Position numbers and translations under genes: made by a program. A stretch of DNA of 46,604 nt, taken from Nocardia acidivorans NBRC 108247. GTDB lineage: Bacteria; Actinomycetota; Actinomycetes; Mycobacteriales; Mycobacteriaceae. Shown here piece after piece: positions 9,043 through 17,134 of this stretch. The stretch covers positions 1 through 46,604 of the forward strand of contig NZ_BDAW01000050.1 in the NCBI RefSeq assembly GCF_001625085.1, read 5' to 3'. The notes beneath the pieces are model-generated. The model was not told the origin of the DNA. It searched no databases and saw nothing but the letters and a program-made list of their open reading frames with translations. Numbering within the stretch: position 1 is the stretch's first letter; each line of letters begins with the position of its first letter.

Positions 9043-10179
9043 GTGACGGCCCATGGTGAGCTGGCCGGCGAACCTGCGCCGCCCGCGGAGAACTCGCACC
9101 GCGGCAGGTTCTGGTGGGCCAAATGGGTACTCGGCGCCGCGCTGCTCGGTTTGTTGATTTCCGAAGGCGTTTATCTCTATCCGCGCCTGCACGAATCCTG
9201 GAAGAACCTCACCGAAATCCATTGGGGCTGGGTGGTGGCCTGCGTGTTCATGCAGGCGTTCTCCATGAGTGGATTCGGCCGCATTCAGAAGCAGCTGTTG
9301 CACGCGGGCGGCGTCGAGGTGAGTCAGCGCAAATCGGTGACGGTGGTCTACGGGGCCACCGGTATGGCCCTGACCCTGCCCGCCGGACAGGTGTTCTCCA
9401 CCGCCTTCACCTATAGGCAGACCCGCCGCTTGGGTGCGAGTCCGCTGGTGGCGTCCTGGCAACTGGTGATGTCCGGGGTGGTGGCGACCGCCGGATTGAC
9501 GCTGCTGGGCGTGTTCGGCGCGGTGCTGGGCGGGGATCGGATCGGCCCTGTCAAGGTGATCCTGTCCCTGGGCGCGGTGGCCGCGCTGGTGTGGGCGTTC
9601 AACTACGTATCCCGGCATCCGGGCACGGTCGAGTCGGCGCTGTATCGAATTCTGCATCTGTTCAACAGGATTCGTCATAGACCGGTGGACGCCGGCGCCG
9701 AGAAGGTCGGCGAGATCCTGAATCAGCTGGAGTCGGTGGACCTCGGTACCCGGGACGGCGCGGTGGTCGCCGGCTGGGCGCTGGTGCATCGGCTCGCGGA
9801 TGTGGCCTGCCTCGGCGCGGCCTGTTACGCGGTGGGCGCCGATCCCCGGCTGGCCGGGCTCATGCTGGCCTTCGCGGCCGGAAAAGCGGTGGGCACCATT
9901 CCCTTCGCGCCCGGCGGCATCGTCTACGTCGATGCCACGCTCATCTATTCACTGACCGCGGCCGCGGGTCTGCCCGCCGCGCAGGCGGTGGCGGCGGCCT
10001 TCCTGTACCGCCTGGTCAGTTTCATTCTGGTGGCGATCATCGGCTGGATCGTCTTCCTGTTCCTGTTCCGCAAGCCGCAGGCCGACGATGCCGAGTACGA
10101 GAAGGAGTTCACCCAGCGCGGTGGCACCCCTTTGATCGCCGATCGCCGTCGCCCGAATCCGCCGCCCGCCGAGTCCTGA
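9043..10179 (+). CDS. UPF0104 / lysylphosphatidylglycerol synthase TM-region family protein
   Basis: A 378-residue polytopic membrane protein with about seven or eight helices. It has the family's features: an N-terminal helix (VLGAALLGLLISEGVYLY), a helix-rich core with Gly/Pro-containing turns (TLPAGQVFSTAFTYRQTRRLG), and the C-terminal motif FAPGGIVYVDATLIY. Relatives include the flippase part of MprF and many actinobacterial proteins of unknown role. There is no soluble aminoacyl-transfer domain, so it is not a full MprF. It starts with GTG four bases after the cyclase stop, so the two are probably co-transcribed. Confidence 0.85.
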   Translation: MTAHGELAGEPAPPAENSHRGRFWWAKWVLGAALLGLLISEGVYLYPRLHESWKNLTEIHWGWVVACVFMQAFSMSGFGRIQKQLLHAGGVEVSQRKSVTVVYGATGMALTLPAGQVFSTAFTYRQTRRLGASPLVASWQLVMSGVVATAGLTLLGVFGAVLGGDRIGPVKVILSLGAVAALVWAFNYVSRHPGTVESALYRILHLFNRIRHRPVDAGAEKVGEILNQLESVDLGTRDGAVVAGWALVHRLADVACLGAACYAVGADPRLAGLMLAFAAGKAVGTIPFAPGGIVYVDATLIYSLTAAAGLPAAQAVAAAFLYRLVSFILVAIIGWIVFLFLFRKPQADDAEYEKEFTQRGGTPLIADRRRPNPPPAES

Positions 10180-10235
10180 CGGCCCGGGCGTGTCCCCGCG
10201 TCGGCGCGCCGCGACCGCCCGATAGCCTGTGGCCC

Positions 10236-10637
10236 GTGAAGAGATCGGTGCCTTTCCTCGTCGATGCCGTGCTGGTGATCGTGTTCTGCGCGATCGGCCG
10301 ACGCAGTCATGACGAGGCGGTGCTGGCCGGCATGCTGCGTACGGTGTGGCCGTTCGGCGTCGGCCTGCTGCTGGGCTGGGTGATCGCCGCCGCCGTCGCC
10401 GCACGGCGCGCGGGCGGGGATGCCGCACGGCGCGCGGGCGGGGATGCCGCACAGCGCTTCGACGCGCGCGCGGTATGGCCGACCGGTGTGATCGTCTGGC
10501 TGAGCACGCTGATCGGCGGCATGCTGCTGCGCGTGGTGAGCGGGCAGGGCACCGCGCTCAGCTTCATCATCGTGGCCGCGACCGCGCTGGCCGTGTTCCT
10601 GCTGGGCTGGCGCGCCGCCGCGAAAGCCCTGCCCTAG
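10236..10637 (+). CDS. DUF3054 membrane protein
   Basis: A 133-residue protein with four hydrophobic helices, matching the length and the VDAVLVIVFCAIGRRSH start of DUF3054 proteins common in actinobacteria. No function is known. The loop between helices two and three carries an exact duplication at protein level (AARRAGGD twice), caused by a 24-bp tandem repeat in the DNA; homologues normally have a short loop here. The GTG start gives the usual length. It is convergent with the penicillin-binding-like gene, with a palindromic repeat element between them. Confidence 0.8.
   Translation: MKRSVPFLVDAVLVIVFCAIGRRSHDEAVLAGMLRTVWPFGVGLLLGWVIAAAVAARRAGGDAARRAGGDAAQRFDARAVWPTGVIVWLSTLIGGMLLRVVSGQGTALSFIIVAATALAVFLLGWRAAAKALP
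10398..10445 (+). repeat. 24-bp exact tandem duplication inside DUF3054 gene
   Basis: Two identical 24-bp units beginning GCCGCACGGCGCGCG sit head to tail, followed by the first seven bases of a third. The length is a multiple of three, so the frame is kept and eight residues are added to a cytoplasmic loop. Confidence 0.9.
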
Positions 10638-10641
10638 ATAT

Positions 10642-10675
10642 GGATCCCGGCCGTGAGCACGCCGGGATGACGGGG
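10642..10675. repeat. Dispersed palindromic element, copy A
   Basis: Inverted repeat ATCCCGGC / GCCGGGAT (10644-10651 and 10661-10668) with a nine-base loop, followed by GACGGGG. Read on the minus strand it matches the other copies of a ~38-bp element in this window (CGTCATCCCGGC, loop, GCCGGGATCCA). It lies between two convergent genes, where it could act as a bidirectional terminator. Confidence 0.8.
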
Positions 10676-10683
10676 CGGCCGGA

Positions 10684-12360
10684 TCAGTCCGGGGTCGCGA
10701 GCGATTGCAACAGTCGCGCGGCCATCCGGGCGGTGGCGTCCGGGCTGTCCACATCGTCGATGTGAATGGCGAAGGCGAGATCACCCATGGTGGCGATGAT
10801 CCAGCCGTTGTTGCCCGCGGTGGCCGCGTACGCCTGCACACCCTGATACCTATTGAGGCTGGCCGCTTCCGGGGCCGCCGCACCCTCGCGCAGCATGGTG
10901 CGCAGGCGATCGGTGACATCGCCGGGCAGGGCGGGCAGATCGGCCTCGGCCCCGGCGGGCACCCCGACGGTGATCATCGGTTTGGGTACCTGGCCATTGG
11001 CGATGGCCGCGGCGGCGATGGCCATCCCCCACGGACTCGCCAGCAGCGAGTCGGCGGCGTTTCCGCGCCCGACGGTTTCGGCGGCGTTCTTGCCCGACGG
11101 TAGCCGACCGGTGGTCTCGTCCAGACCGGGCACCTTGAAGTCGAGGCCGATTCCGAGCCGGCTCGCCGCCTCGGCCGCATCGCCGACCGAAACATCCTGC
11201 GGCGCTTTCTTCTTGGTGAGCGCGGCCATGTTCTTGAAGAGTTCGATCATGCCGCCGACCGGGTACAGCCCGGTGAAGGCGACCGAGCCGTGTTCACTGG
11301 CCTGACTGTTCTGCGCGACCGCGACCACCGCTCCGCTGGAGGGCTGGATGGCCACGATGGAGGCGGGCGTGCCGACGCTCACCACGGCATCCTCGGCGGC
11401 GCGCTGCAGCCGCTGATCCATGGTGCCCGGAATATCCGGCCCCGGCGGCCCCTGTTCACCGGCGAGCTGGGTGACGAAGGTGCCGTCGGGTTCGAAGAGC
11501 TGCACACCCCACCCGGCGCGCTGATCATTGTTGTCCTGCCACACCTTGCGCATGGCGTCCAGCAGCGGCGACCACACGCGGCGGTCCGCGGTGATGAGCC
11601 GGGGCTGCTTCTCCAGCACCACACCGGGAATGGCGGCCATGCGCGGTTCCAGGATTTCGAAGTCGCCGTCGCGCAGATTGACCGCGACGATGGGTTTGCC
11701 CTGGGAGGCCGACAGTTGTTGCAGCAGTACCGGTCCGGTGATGAGCGGGGCGACCGGTTCGATGGCGGCGGCCAGCGCGTTGCTGGAGCCGACCAGATCG
11801 CCGGTCTTGGTGGGATCGAGTTTGACCACATTGATGGTCTGTTCGGTCATGAGCGGCGCGCCGACGATATCGTTCACCCGCGGGGACGGCGTGGCGTAGG
11901 TGCGGACGAGTTTGACGCTGCGTTTGCTGTCCAGCTGCGGGATGACCAGGGCCGGATCCCATGAGATGCGCCAGCCCACACTGAGTTTGCGGACGGTGCC
12001 CTGCAGATCGTATTTCCAGTCGCGCTTGTCGCCGAAGTTCCAGGCCGCGGTCATGCTGAAGAGTCCGGTATTGCCGTCGAGACCGATGAACTGGGTCACC
12101 CGGTAGTCGGCTTTGCCCGGGTTGAGGCCGCTGAAAACTTGCTTCAGCGTTGCGGAGGCACCGTTCGGGTAGGACGTGAGCCGGGCCGCGCCGTCATAGT
12201 CCTGTTGGTCGAGCAGGCTGGTGAATCGCTCGACCACCGCCTCCGCACCCGTCGATCGCTCCCGGAAAGCACACGACCCCATCGCGATCGCGACGGCCAG
12301 CACCACCGCGAGCACGATCGCGCCACGAATCCGGAAGCGGCGGGATCCCCACACATCCAT
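10684..12360 (-). CDS. Penicillin-binding-protein homologue lacking catalytic residues
   Basis: A 558-residue envelope protein with an N-terminal hydrophobic segment (IRGAIVLAVVLAVAIAMGSC; Cys30 gives a poor lipobox). An NTF2-like MecA_N-type domain follows (VVERFTSLLDQQDYDGAARL), then a dimerisation region and a transpeptidase-like domain. It resembles the mycobacterial lipoprotein PBP Rv2864c in layout. Where an active enzyme has YPPGSTFK, this protein reads YPVGGMIE (residues 366-373), so the acylated Ser and the Lys are both absent. The KTG region is also changed (AATAGNNGW). It therefore probably does not bind penicillin covalently and may be a scaffold or regulatory pseudoenzyme. ATG at 12360 is chosen over a GTG nine bases upstream. 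Confidence 0.8.
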   Translation of the reverse strand: MDVWGSRRFRIRGAIVLAVVLAVAIAMGSCAFRERSTGAEAVVERFTSLLDQQDYDGAARLTSYPNGASATLKQVFSGLNPGKADYRVTQFIGLDGNTGLFSMTAAWNFGDKRDWKYDLQGTVRKLSVGWRISWDPALVIPQLDSKRSVKLVRTYATPSPRVNDIVGAPLMTEQTINVVKLDPTKTGDLVGSSNALAAAIEPVAPLITGPVLLQQLSASQGKPIVAVNLRDGDFEILEPRMAAIPGVVLEKQPRLITADRRVWSPLLDAMRKVWQDNNDQRAGWGVQLFEPDGTFVTQLAGEQGPPGPDIPGTMDQRLQRAAEDAVVSVGTPASIVAIQPSSGAVVAVAQNSQASEHGSVAFTGLYPVGGMIELFKNMAALTKKKAPQDVSVGDAAEAASRLGIGLDFKVPGLDETTGRLPSGKNAAETVGRGNAADSLLASPWGMAIAAAAIANGQVPKPMITVGVPAGAEADLPALPGDVTDRLRTMLREGAAAPEAASLNRYQGVQAYAATAGNNGWIIATMGDLAFAIHIDDVDSPDATARMAARLLQSLATPD

Positions 12361-12643
12361 ATCGCCCACTCTTCACTCTTGCCACATCAGCAACAGGACC
12401 ACGGTACCGCGTTCACAACACCCGCGGTGCCACCATTTCCACCAGGCGTACACGTATTGAGCACCACCATAGTGCCGATTTCGGTCAGCAGGGACCACTT
12501 ACATGATCACCGGTCGGTTACGGCCCCCGGCGTATTCACGCCGCCACGGACTACTCCGTGACCCCGTTGCGCAACCGCGCTGGGCAGGATCCCGAGCCCC
12601 GTTCTCCGAGAGCGGAATCCAATCCGCCGGAATGAACGTAACG
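12361..12643. other. Divergent intergenic region without a gene
   Basis: About 280 bases between the divergent PBP-like and ribbon-helix-helix-like genes. No ORF with actinobacterial codon use is seen. It presumably carries both promoters; the right-hand one is marked by the palindrome that follows. Confidence 0.6.
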
Positions 12644-12661
12644 TTGTAATCAGTATTACAA
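12644..12661. promoter_or_regulatory. Perfect palindromic operator candidate
   Basis: TTGTAATCAGTATTACAA: two 7-base arms (TTGTAAT / ATTACAA) around a 4-base centre, 28 bases upstream of the ATG of the next gene. Its AT-richness stands out in ~67% GC DNA. The position suits an operator overlapping the promoter, possibly for autoregulation by the ribbon-helix-helix-like product. Confidence 0.7.
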
Positions 12662-12689
12662 CTCCAGACAGCAAGTGAGAGTGACCGCT

Positions 12690-13295
12690 ATGAAGTACGG
12701 ACACCGCGGCCGTGAATTCGGCCGCCCCGGCGGCTGGCAACAGGCCGATCTGCCCGATGCCGCAGACGCTTCCGACTGGTTCGCCGGAAGGTTGCCAGCA
12801 GACTGGTTCACCGGTCCCGCAACCCTCGAGATCGATCGCGACGAAATCGTCGTGGTCGGCGAACTACCCCTGCCCGCCCCCGAATCCGCCGAATCCGCCG
12901 ACGCCGAAACTCCGGCCGACGCGCCCTCGGAGGTACCCAAGGCCACCCGCGAGGGCCTGGTCTCACGCTTCCGGGAATCCACCCGCGGCGCCCGCATGCA
13001 GATCGCACAGGAGGCGCAGGCCCGCTACGGCCGCAGCGTCGCCTGGGGCGTGCGGGTCGGCGACGAGCGAATCCTGTTCACCCACCTGGCGGTTCCGGTC
13101 ATGACCCGGCTGCGCCAGCCCGAGCGCAAGGTGCTGGACACCCTCATCGACGCGGGCGTGGCGCGGTCGCGGTCGGATGCGCTGGCCTGGACCGTCAAGC
13201 TCGCGGGCAAGCACGCCGAGGAATGGCTCGAAGAACTCCGCGACGCCATGCGCAAGGTCGACGACCTGCGCTCGGAGGGCCCGCGCGGGCTCTGA
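12690..13295 (+). CDS. Conserved actinobacterial protein with ribbon-helix-helix-like C-terminus
   Basis: A 201-residue soluble protein of unknown function. The N-terminal third contains a short basic start, WFAGRLPADWFTGPATLEID and an acidic Pro/Ala/Glu linker. The middle has FRESTRGARMQIAQEAQARY. The end, VMTRLRQPERKVLDTLIDAG then VARSRSDALAWTVKLAGKHA, has the strand-helix-helix look of CopG/RHH DNA-binding domains. DNA binding is inference. ATG at 12690 is chosen because GTGAGAG lies just upstream; a GTG at 12675 would add five residues. The palindrome 28 bases upstream is the obvious candidate site. The gene is followed by aroQ after 37 bases. Confidence 0.65.
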   Translation: MKYGHRGREFGRPGGWQQADLPDAADASDWFAGRLPADWFTGPATLEIDRDEIVVVGELPLPAPESAESADAETPADAPSEVPKATREGLVSRFRESTRGARMQIAQEAQARYGRSVAWGVRVGDERILFTHLAVPVMTRLRQPERKVLDTLIDAGVARSRSDALAWTVKLAGKHAEEWLEELRDAMRKVDDLRSEGPRGL

Positions 13296-13332
13296 GCCGG
13301 TACGGCCCGGGTAAGGCAATAGGATCGGACCC

Positions 13333-13773
13333 ATGGCTGACACCGTGGGTCCGATCCTGGTCTTGAACGGTCCTAACCTGAACATGCTCGGTATTCGGCA
13401 GCCCGAGGTGTACGGCTCGGACACCCTCGACGACATCGTCGAACTCTGCAACAAGACGGCGGCGCGGTTCGGCCGCGAGGTCAATACCTTCCAGTCGAAT
13501 TCCGAAGGAGCGCTGATCGACCGGATTCACGCCGCCCGGCGTGTCGAGTCCGGCATCGTCATCAATCCCGGCGGGCTCACGCACACCTCGGTCGCCCTGC
13601 GCGATGCCCTGGTCATCCCGGAGGTGCCGATCGTGGAGGTGCACATCAGCAATGTGCATGCGCGCGAGGAGTTCCGGCATCACTCGTACGTCTCCCCCAT
13701 CGCCACCGCCGTCATCGCGGGCATGGGCATCCAGGGTTACGCCGCGGCGATCGAATTCCTCGCGACCCGCTGA
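13333..13773 (+). CDS. aroQ: Type II 3-dehydroquinate dehydratase
   Basis: This cytoplasmic enzyme (146 residues, the usual size) converts 3-dehydroquinate to 3-dehydroshikimate in the shikimate pathway and forms a dodecamer in relatives. The type II signature is complete: LNGPNLNMLG, Arg22 and catalytic Tyr27 in RQPEVYG, INPGGLTHTSVALRDAL (Asn78, His84), and EVHISNVHAREEFRHHS (Glu102, His104, Arg111). It stands apart from other aro genes here. It could also serve quinate breakdown, but the isolated housekeeping setting favours biosynthesis. Confidence 0.97.
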   Translation: MADTVGPILVLNGPNLNMLGIRQPEVYGSDTLDDIVELCNKTAARFGREVNTFQSNSEGALIDRIHAARRVESGIVINPGGLTHTSVALRDALVIPEVPIVEVHISNVHAREEFRHHSYVSPIATAVIAGMGIQGYAAAIEFLATR

Positions 13774-13876
13774 CACCGGATCGGATCGGCTTCGGGTTTC
13801 GCAGTACTTCGAGGTGCCGGTCGAGGTGATCTTCTCGACCACGCCCTTCCCTCGAATAGGCTCCGAATCGGCCTGA

Positions 13877-14008
13877 TCAGGCGCGTCCGCGCAGCACTTG
13901 ATAGACCGGCACGGCCTCACCCTTCGCATCGGTGGCGTCGATCGCGTTGCGCCACAACGCCTGTGCGGTTCTGGGCCGTTCCCTCACCGCGACGGCGTGA
14001 TCGGTCAC
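13877..14008 (-). CDS. Possible 43-residue small protein
   Basis: A small frame starting at GTG seven bases after the stop of glycerate kinase. It reads MTDHAVAVRERPRTAQALWR then NAIDATDAKGEAVPVYQVLR and GRA. The amphipathic pattern looks protein-like and codon use fits the genome, but there is no convincing ribosome site and no family I recognise. Its start lies in a near-duplicate of the 3' end of the kinase gene (ATCACGCCGTNGCGGTG twice, 26 bases apart), so it may be a decayed C-terminal fragment of a lost gene. Confidence 0.3.
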   Translation of the reverse strand: MTDHAVAVRERPRTAQALWRNAIDATDAKGEAVPVYQVLRGRA

Positions 14009-14015
14009 CGCACCG

Positions 14016-15137
14016 CTACGGCGTGATCAGGTTCGCGCCGATTCGCTCCAGCAGTGCGGCGGCATCGGCCATGCAGCGCGCGGGATCGGGTTCGAGTTCG
14101 GTGAGTGCGTAGACGGCCGCGAATCCGTTGTCGCGCAACTCCTGCGGGGTGAGTCGCAGTCGGCCCGACACGGCCACCACCGGAATCCCGGCGCGCCGAG
14201 CCGCATCGGCGACGCCCATCGGGGCTTTACCGTGCAGACTCTGCGCGTCGAGGGAGCCTTCGCCGGTGACCACGAGATCGGCCCCGGCGATCTCGGCCGG
14301 AAAGTCCACCAGGTCGAGCACCACATCGATACCGGGGCGCGGGACCGCGCCCAGCACCGCCATCGCCCCGAATCCGGTACCGCCCGCCGCACCGGCGCCG
14401 GGCCGGTCGGCCCAGTCGCGGCCGAGAAGAATCGACCAATTCGACAGTGCGGCTTCGAGAATCGCGACCTGTTCGGGCGTCGCGCCCTTCTGCGGACCGT
14501 AGACCGCGGCCGCGCCGTTCGGACCCAGCAGCGGATTGTCCACATCGCTGGCGAGGGTGATGCGGGCATCGGCCAGCGCCGGATGCAGGCCACTTCGATC
14601 CACTCGGCCATCGTGCCCCAGAAGTGTTCCATCGCAGGGCAATTCGGTGCCGAATGCATCCCGGATGCGCAGTCCGAGCGCGGCCAGCATGCCCGCGCCG
14701 CCATCGGTGGAGGCGCTGCCGCCCAGGCCGAGCACGATATCGCGGATGCCGTGATCGAGTGCATGGGCGATGACCACACCGAGGCCGTAGGTGGTCGCGC
14801 CCAGCGGATCCGGTTGTCCGCCGGGCAGTTTCGCGAGGCCGACCACGGCGGCCAGCTCGATCACCGCGGTTCCGGCCCGCCTGGCGTAGGCGGTGGACAC
14901 CGGTTCACCGGTCGGTCCGGGAGCGCGCAGCGATACCCGTTCCCACCCCGCCGCCAGGAACGCGTCGACCGTGCCGTCCCCGCCGTCGGCGATCGGCAGC
15001 TGCCGCACCCGCGTCCCGGGCGCGGCGCGTTCGATGCCCGCGGCGAGCGCGGCGGCCACCTGCGCGGCCGTCAGCGAGCCTTTGAATTTGTCCGGGGCGA
15101 GGATCACCCGGCGCGGTCCGGCGTGCGTCACCCACAC
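14016..15137 (-). CDS. Glycerate kinase (GarK/GlxK family)
   Basis: A 373-residue cytoplasmic kinase that phosphorylates D-glycerate (2-phosphoglycerate in the GarK family). Recognised from APDKFKGSLTAAQVAAAL, PIADGGDGTVDAFL, GLGGSASTDGGAGMLAALG, PLLGPNGAAAVYGPQKGA and GEGSLDAQSLHGKAPMGVA, in the family's order and with normal length. It could feed glycerate from photorespiration-like, glyoxylate or glucosylglycerate breakdown into glycolysis; a glucosylglycerate hydrolase gene lies 22 kb away in this window. The start is GTG at 15137, with a second GTG two codons later possible. It is divergent from the acetyltransferase gene. Confidence 0.93.
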   Translation of the reverse strand: MWVTHAGPRRVILAPDKFKGSLTAAQVAAALAAGIERAAPGTRVRQLPIADGGDGTVDAFLAAGWERVSLRAPGPTGEPVSTAYARRAGTAVIELAAVVGLAKLPGGQPDPLGATTYGLGVVIAHALDHGIRDIVLGLGGSASTDGGAGMLAALGLRIRDAFGTELPCDGTLLGHDGRVDRSGLHPALADARITLASDVDNPLLGPNGAAAVYGPQKGATPEQVAILEAALSNWSILLGRDWADRPGAGAAGGTGFGAMAVLGAVPRPGIDVVLDLVDFPAEIAGADLVVTGEGSLDAQSLHGKAPMGVADAARRAGIPVVAVSGRLRLTPQELRDNGFAAVYALTELEPDPARCMADAAALLERIGANLITP

Positions 15138-15241
15138 AGTGTGATCACTCCGCGTCGCCGCGGCATGTCCAATCGCGACACGCCCGGAACGCGAATTCGA
15201 GATACGGACAAATTGCCTGGTAATCGGGTTAGCTTGGCATT

Positions 15242-15571
15242 ATGCCGAGTGAGTCGATCGCGTCTGTCGAGGTCCGCAAGAATGCCGAACTTGATCGCTT
15301 CGAACTGTATGTCGACGGCATGCTCGCGGGGGTCACCGCATATCAGGACACCGCCAATGAGCGCGCCTTCGTGCACACCGAGATCTATCCACAGCATGAG
15401 GGCCTGGGCTACGGCCGCAAACTCGTCCAGGGTGCGCTCGATCAGACCCGCGATGCCGGCTTCGGCATTCTGCCGATGTGCCCGATGGTGCACCATTTCG
15501 TCGAATCCCGGCCGGAATACCTGGCATTGGTGCCGATGTGGTCGCGGCAGCGACTGAATCTGCCGCAGTAA
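15242..15571 (+). CDS. Small GNAT_2-type N-acetyltransferase (YjdJ/NATD1-like)
   Basis: A 109-residue protein of the compact GNAT_2 group. It has DRFELYVDGMLAGVTAYQ, the acetyl-CoA loop HEGLGYGRKLVQGALD, and the group's hallmark CPMVHHFVESRPEYLAL with its conserved Cys and His. The acceptor is not known. The ATG start gives the standard length. It is convergent with the acyltransferase gene, three bases apart. Confidence 0.88.
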   Translation: MPSESIASVEVRKNAELDRFELYVDGMLAGVTAYQDTANERAFVHTEIYPQHEGLGYGRKLVQGALDQTRDAGFGILPMCPMVHHFVESRPEYLALVPMWSRQRLNLPQ

Positions 15572-15574
15572 TCC

Positions 15575-16336
15575 CTAGTAGGCCGCGACCGCGCCGTCCA
15601 GCGCGGTCTGCAATTCATCGCGCACCACCCGGGTGATCTCGGCGGGCTTACCGGGCAATCCGGGCACCGGAACACCGAAATAGAAGCTGGCCGATCGGGC
15701 CTGCTCCTTGGTCGGCTCCACCGTCGGGTCGGGGCGCGGGCCGTAGCTGAGTCCCAGACTCACCAGCACCGGATCCGCGCCGAGCTTCTTGGCGCGGAAG
15801 GCGATGTGCCCGATCCCCGTTCCCACCGTCTGCACCCGGGTGGGATCGACGTCATTGCAGGTGCCCTCGGGAAAGACCGCGACCCCGTCGCCGCGGGCCA
15901 TCCGCTCGGCGCAGATATCGATCATGCGCTGGCCGGCGGCGTTCACCGCGCGCAGTCCATGGTCCTTACCGCGGAAAACCGGTATGCCGCCCATCATGTC
16001 GATGCGCGCGCGCAAGTCCGGTTCCAGGAAGAGTTCATCCTTGGCCAGCACCCGGGTCCGCCCGATCACCGGCCGCAGCGCACTGCGCCAGGCGGCCGCC
16101 GCCACCGTGTACGGATCCAACTGGGAGAGGTGATTGACCGCGATGAGCAGCGGCCGCCGCTGGGAGATCAACTCGCGCAGCCGCTCCCGAGCCCCCGGCG
16201 CGTACGAGATGCGCGGCCGGTAGCGCCGCCCCAGCAACCAGTACGCCGCCTTGGCCTGCAGTGGATTCTGCTGGTGATCACGATAGAAGTCGTACACCGC
16301 GTCACTGTTCTCGAGGACGACCTCAGGAGCTCCCAT
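15575..16336 (-). CDS. PlsC-type 1-acylglycerol-3-phosphate acyltransferase family protein
   Basis: A 253-residue membrane-associated acyltransferase. It carries the catalytic HX4D motif in NHLSQLDPY, the phosphate-binding region GIPVFRGKDHG, and FPEGTCN. These are blocks I-III of the PlsC superfamily. Members transfer acyl groups from CoA or ACP to lysophosphatidate; actinobacteria also use them for mannoside and wall-lipid acylation, so the acceptor is open. No clear transmembrane helix is seen. The ATG start fits well. Confidence 0.9.
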   Translation of the reverse strand: MGAPEVVLENSDAVYDFYRDHQQNPLQAKAAYWLLGRRYRPRISYAPGARERLRELISQRRPLLIAVNHLSQLDPYTVAAAAWRSALRPVIGRTRVLAKDELFLEPDLRARIDMMGGIPVFRGKDHGLRAVNAAGQRMIDICAERMARGDGVAVFPEGTCNDVDPTRVQTVGTGIGHIAFRAKKLGADPVLVSLGLSYGPRPDPTVEPTKEQARSASFYFGVPVPGLPGKPAEITRVVRDELQTALDGAVAAY

Positions 16337-16471
16337 GCCGTCACCCTAGCCGGGTTCGATCGCGGTCCCCAGTGCGCCGTTTCGCCCGTATCCGCCGCAA
16401 TTCGGCGGCGCAATCGCGCACGTCCGAAATTTGGCCACGCAATTACGGTGTGCCGGTGCGATGATGGCTTG

Positions 16472-17086
16472 GTGGCACGCGCAGAGGAACACGGTGACCG
16501 TTCTCGACGCGAATTCCGGCATGAGGACCAGGTGGTTCGACCTGGCACCCTGCTGGTGTCGGCGACGGATCTGATGGAGGAATCCTTCCGGCGCACCATT
16601 GTGTACATCATCGAACACAATGACGCGGGCAGTCTGGGCGTGGTGCTGAACCGCCCCAGCGATACCGCGGTGCACGATGTGCTGCCGAATTGGTCGGATT
16701 TGGCCGCCACCCCGCGCGCGCTCTTCCTCGGCGGCCCGGTGAAACGCGATGCCGCCCTGTGCCTGGCCACGGTGAAGGTGGGCACCGCGTTCGACGGGGT
16801 GCCCGGCCTGCGCCGGGTGGACGGCCGGGTGGCCCTGGTCGATCTGGATTCGGATCCGGACAGCATCGCCCCGCTCGTGGAGGGCGTGCGGGTCTTCGCC
16901 GGTTATGCCGGGTGGACCTTCGGACAGCTCGAGGGTGAATTGGATCGTGGTGACTGGATAGTGCTCTCGGCGCTTCCGAGCGACCCGCTGGCGGGTCGCG
17001 TCGATCTCTGGGCGCAGGTGCTGCGCCGCCAACCGCTGCCGTTATCGCTGCTGGCGACGCACCCTATCGAAGTGGAACGAAACTGA
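16472..17086 (+). CDS. YqgE/AlgH family protein
   Basis: A 204-residue protein of the UPF0301 family, orthologous by appearance to M. tuberculosis Rv0038. The core motifs are RPGTLLVSATDLMEESF, TIVYIIEHNDAGSLGVVLNR, LFLGGPVKRDAALCL and VRVFAGYAGWTFGQLEGEL. The family's role is unknown; in pseudomonads it was linked to alginate regulation. The GTG at 16472 is a best guess about 23 residues before the core. In M. tuberculosis the gene lies close to leuS, whereas here about 14 kb separates them. Confidence 0.88.
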   Translation: MARAEEHGDRSRREFRHEDQVVRPGTLLVSATDLMEESFRRTIVYIIEHNDAGSLGVVLNRPSDTAVHDVLPNWSDLAATPRALFLGGPVKRDAALCLATVKVGTAFDGVPGLRRVDGRVALVDLDSDPDSIAPLVEGVRVFAGYAGWTFGQLEGELDRGDWIVLSALPSDPLAGRVDLWAQVLRRQPLPLSLLATHPIEVERN

Positions 17087-17088
17087 TC

Positions 17089-17115
17089 TGAACCGTCGGC
17101 ACGGTCTGTGTCGTG
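17089..17115 (+). promoter_or_regulatory. SigL-type ECF promoter
   Basis: TGAACC (17089-17094), 17 bases, then CGTG (17112-17115). This is the pattern reported for mycobacterial SigL promoters. It ends 19 bases before the ATG of the ECF sigma gene, so the sigma factor very probably transcribes its own operon. Confidence 0.75.
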
Positions 17116-17134
17116 AAGGGTGCGGAGGTGACCG

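Noticed and set aside
9043..10179. MprF lysylphosphatidylglycerol synthase
   Set aside because: Only the membrane flippase-like region is present; the soluble aminoacyl-transfer domain is absent.
15806..16471. Long 5' extension of the yqgE reading frame
   Set aside because: It runs antisense through the PlsC-type gene, has no homology, and the YqgE core begins after 16472.
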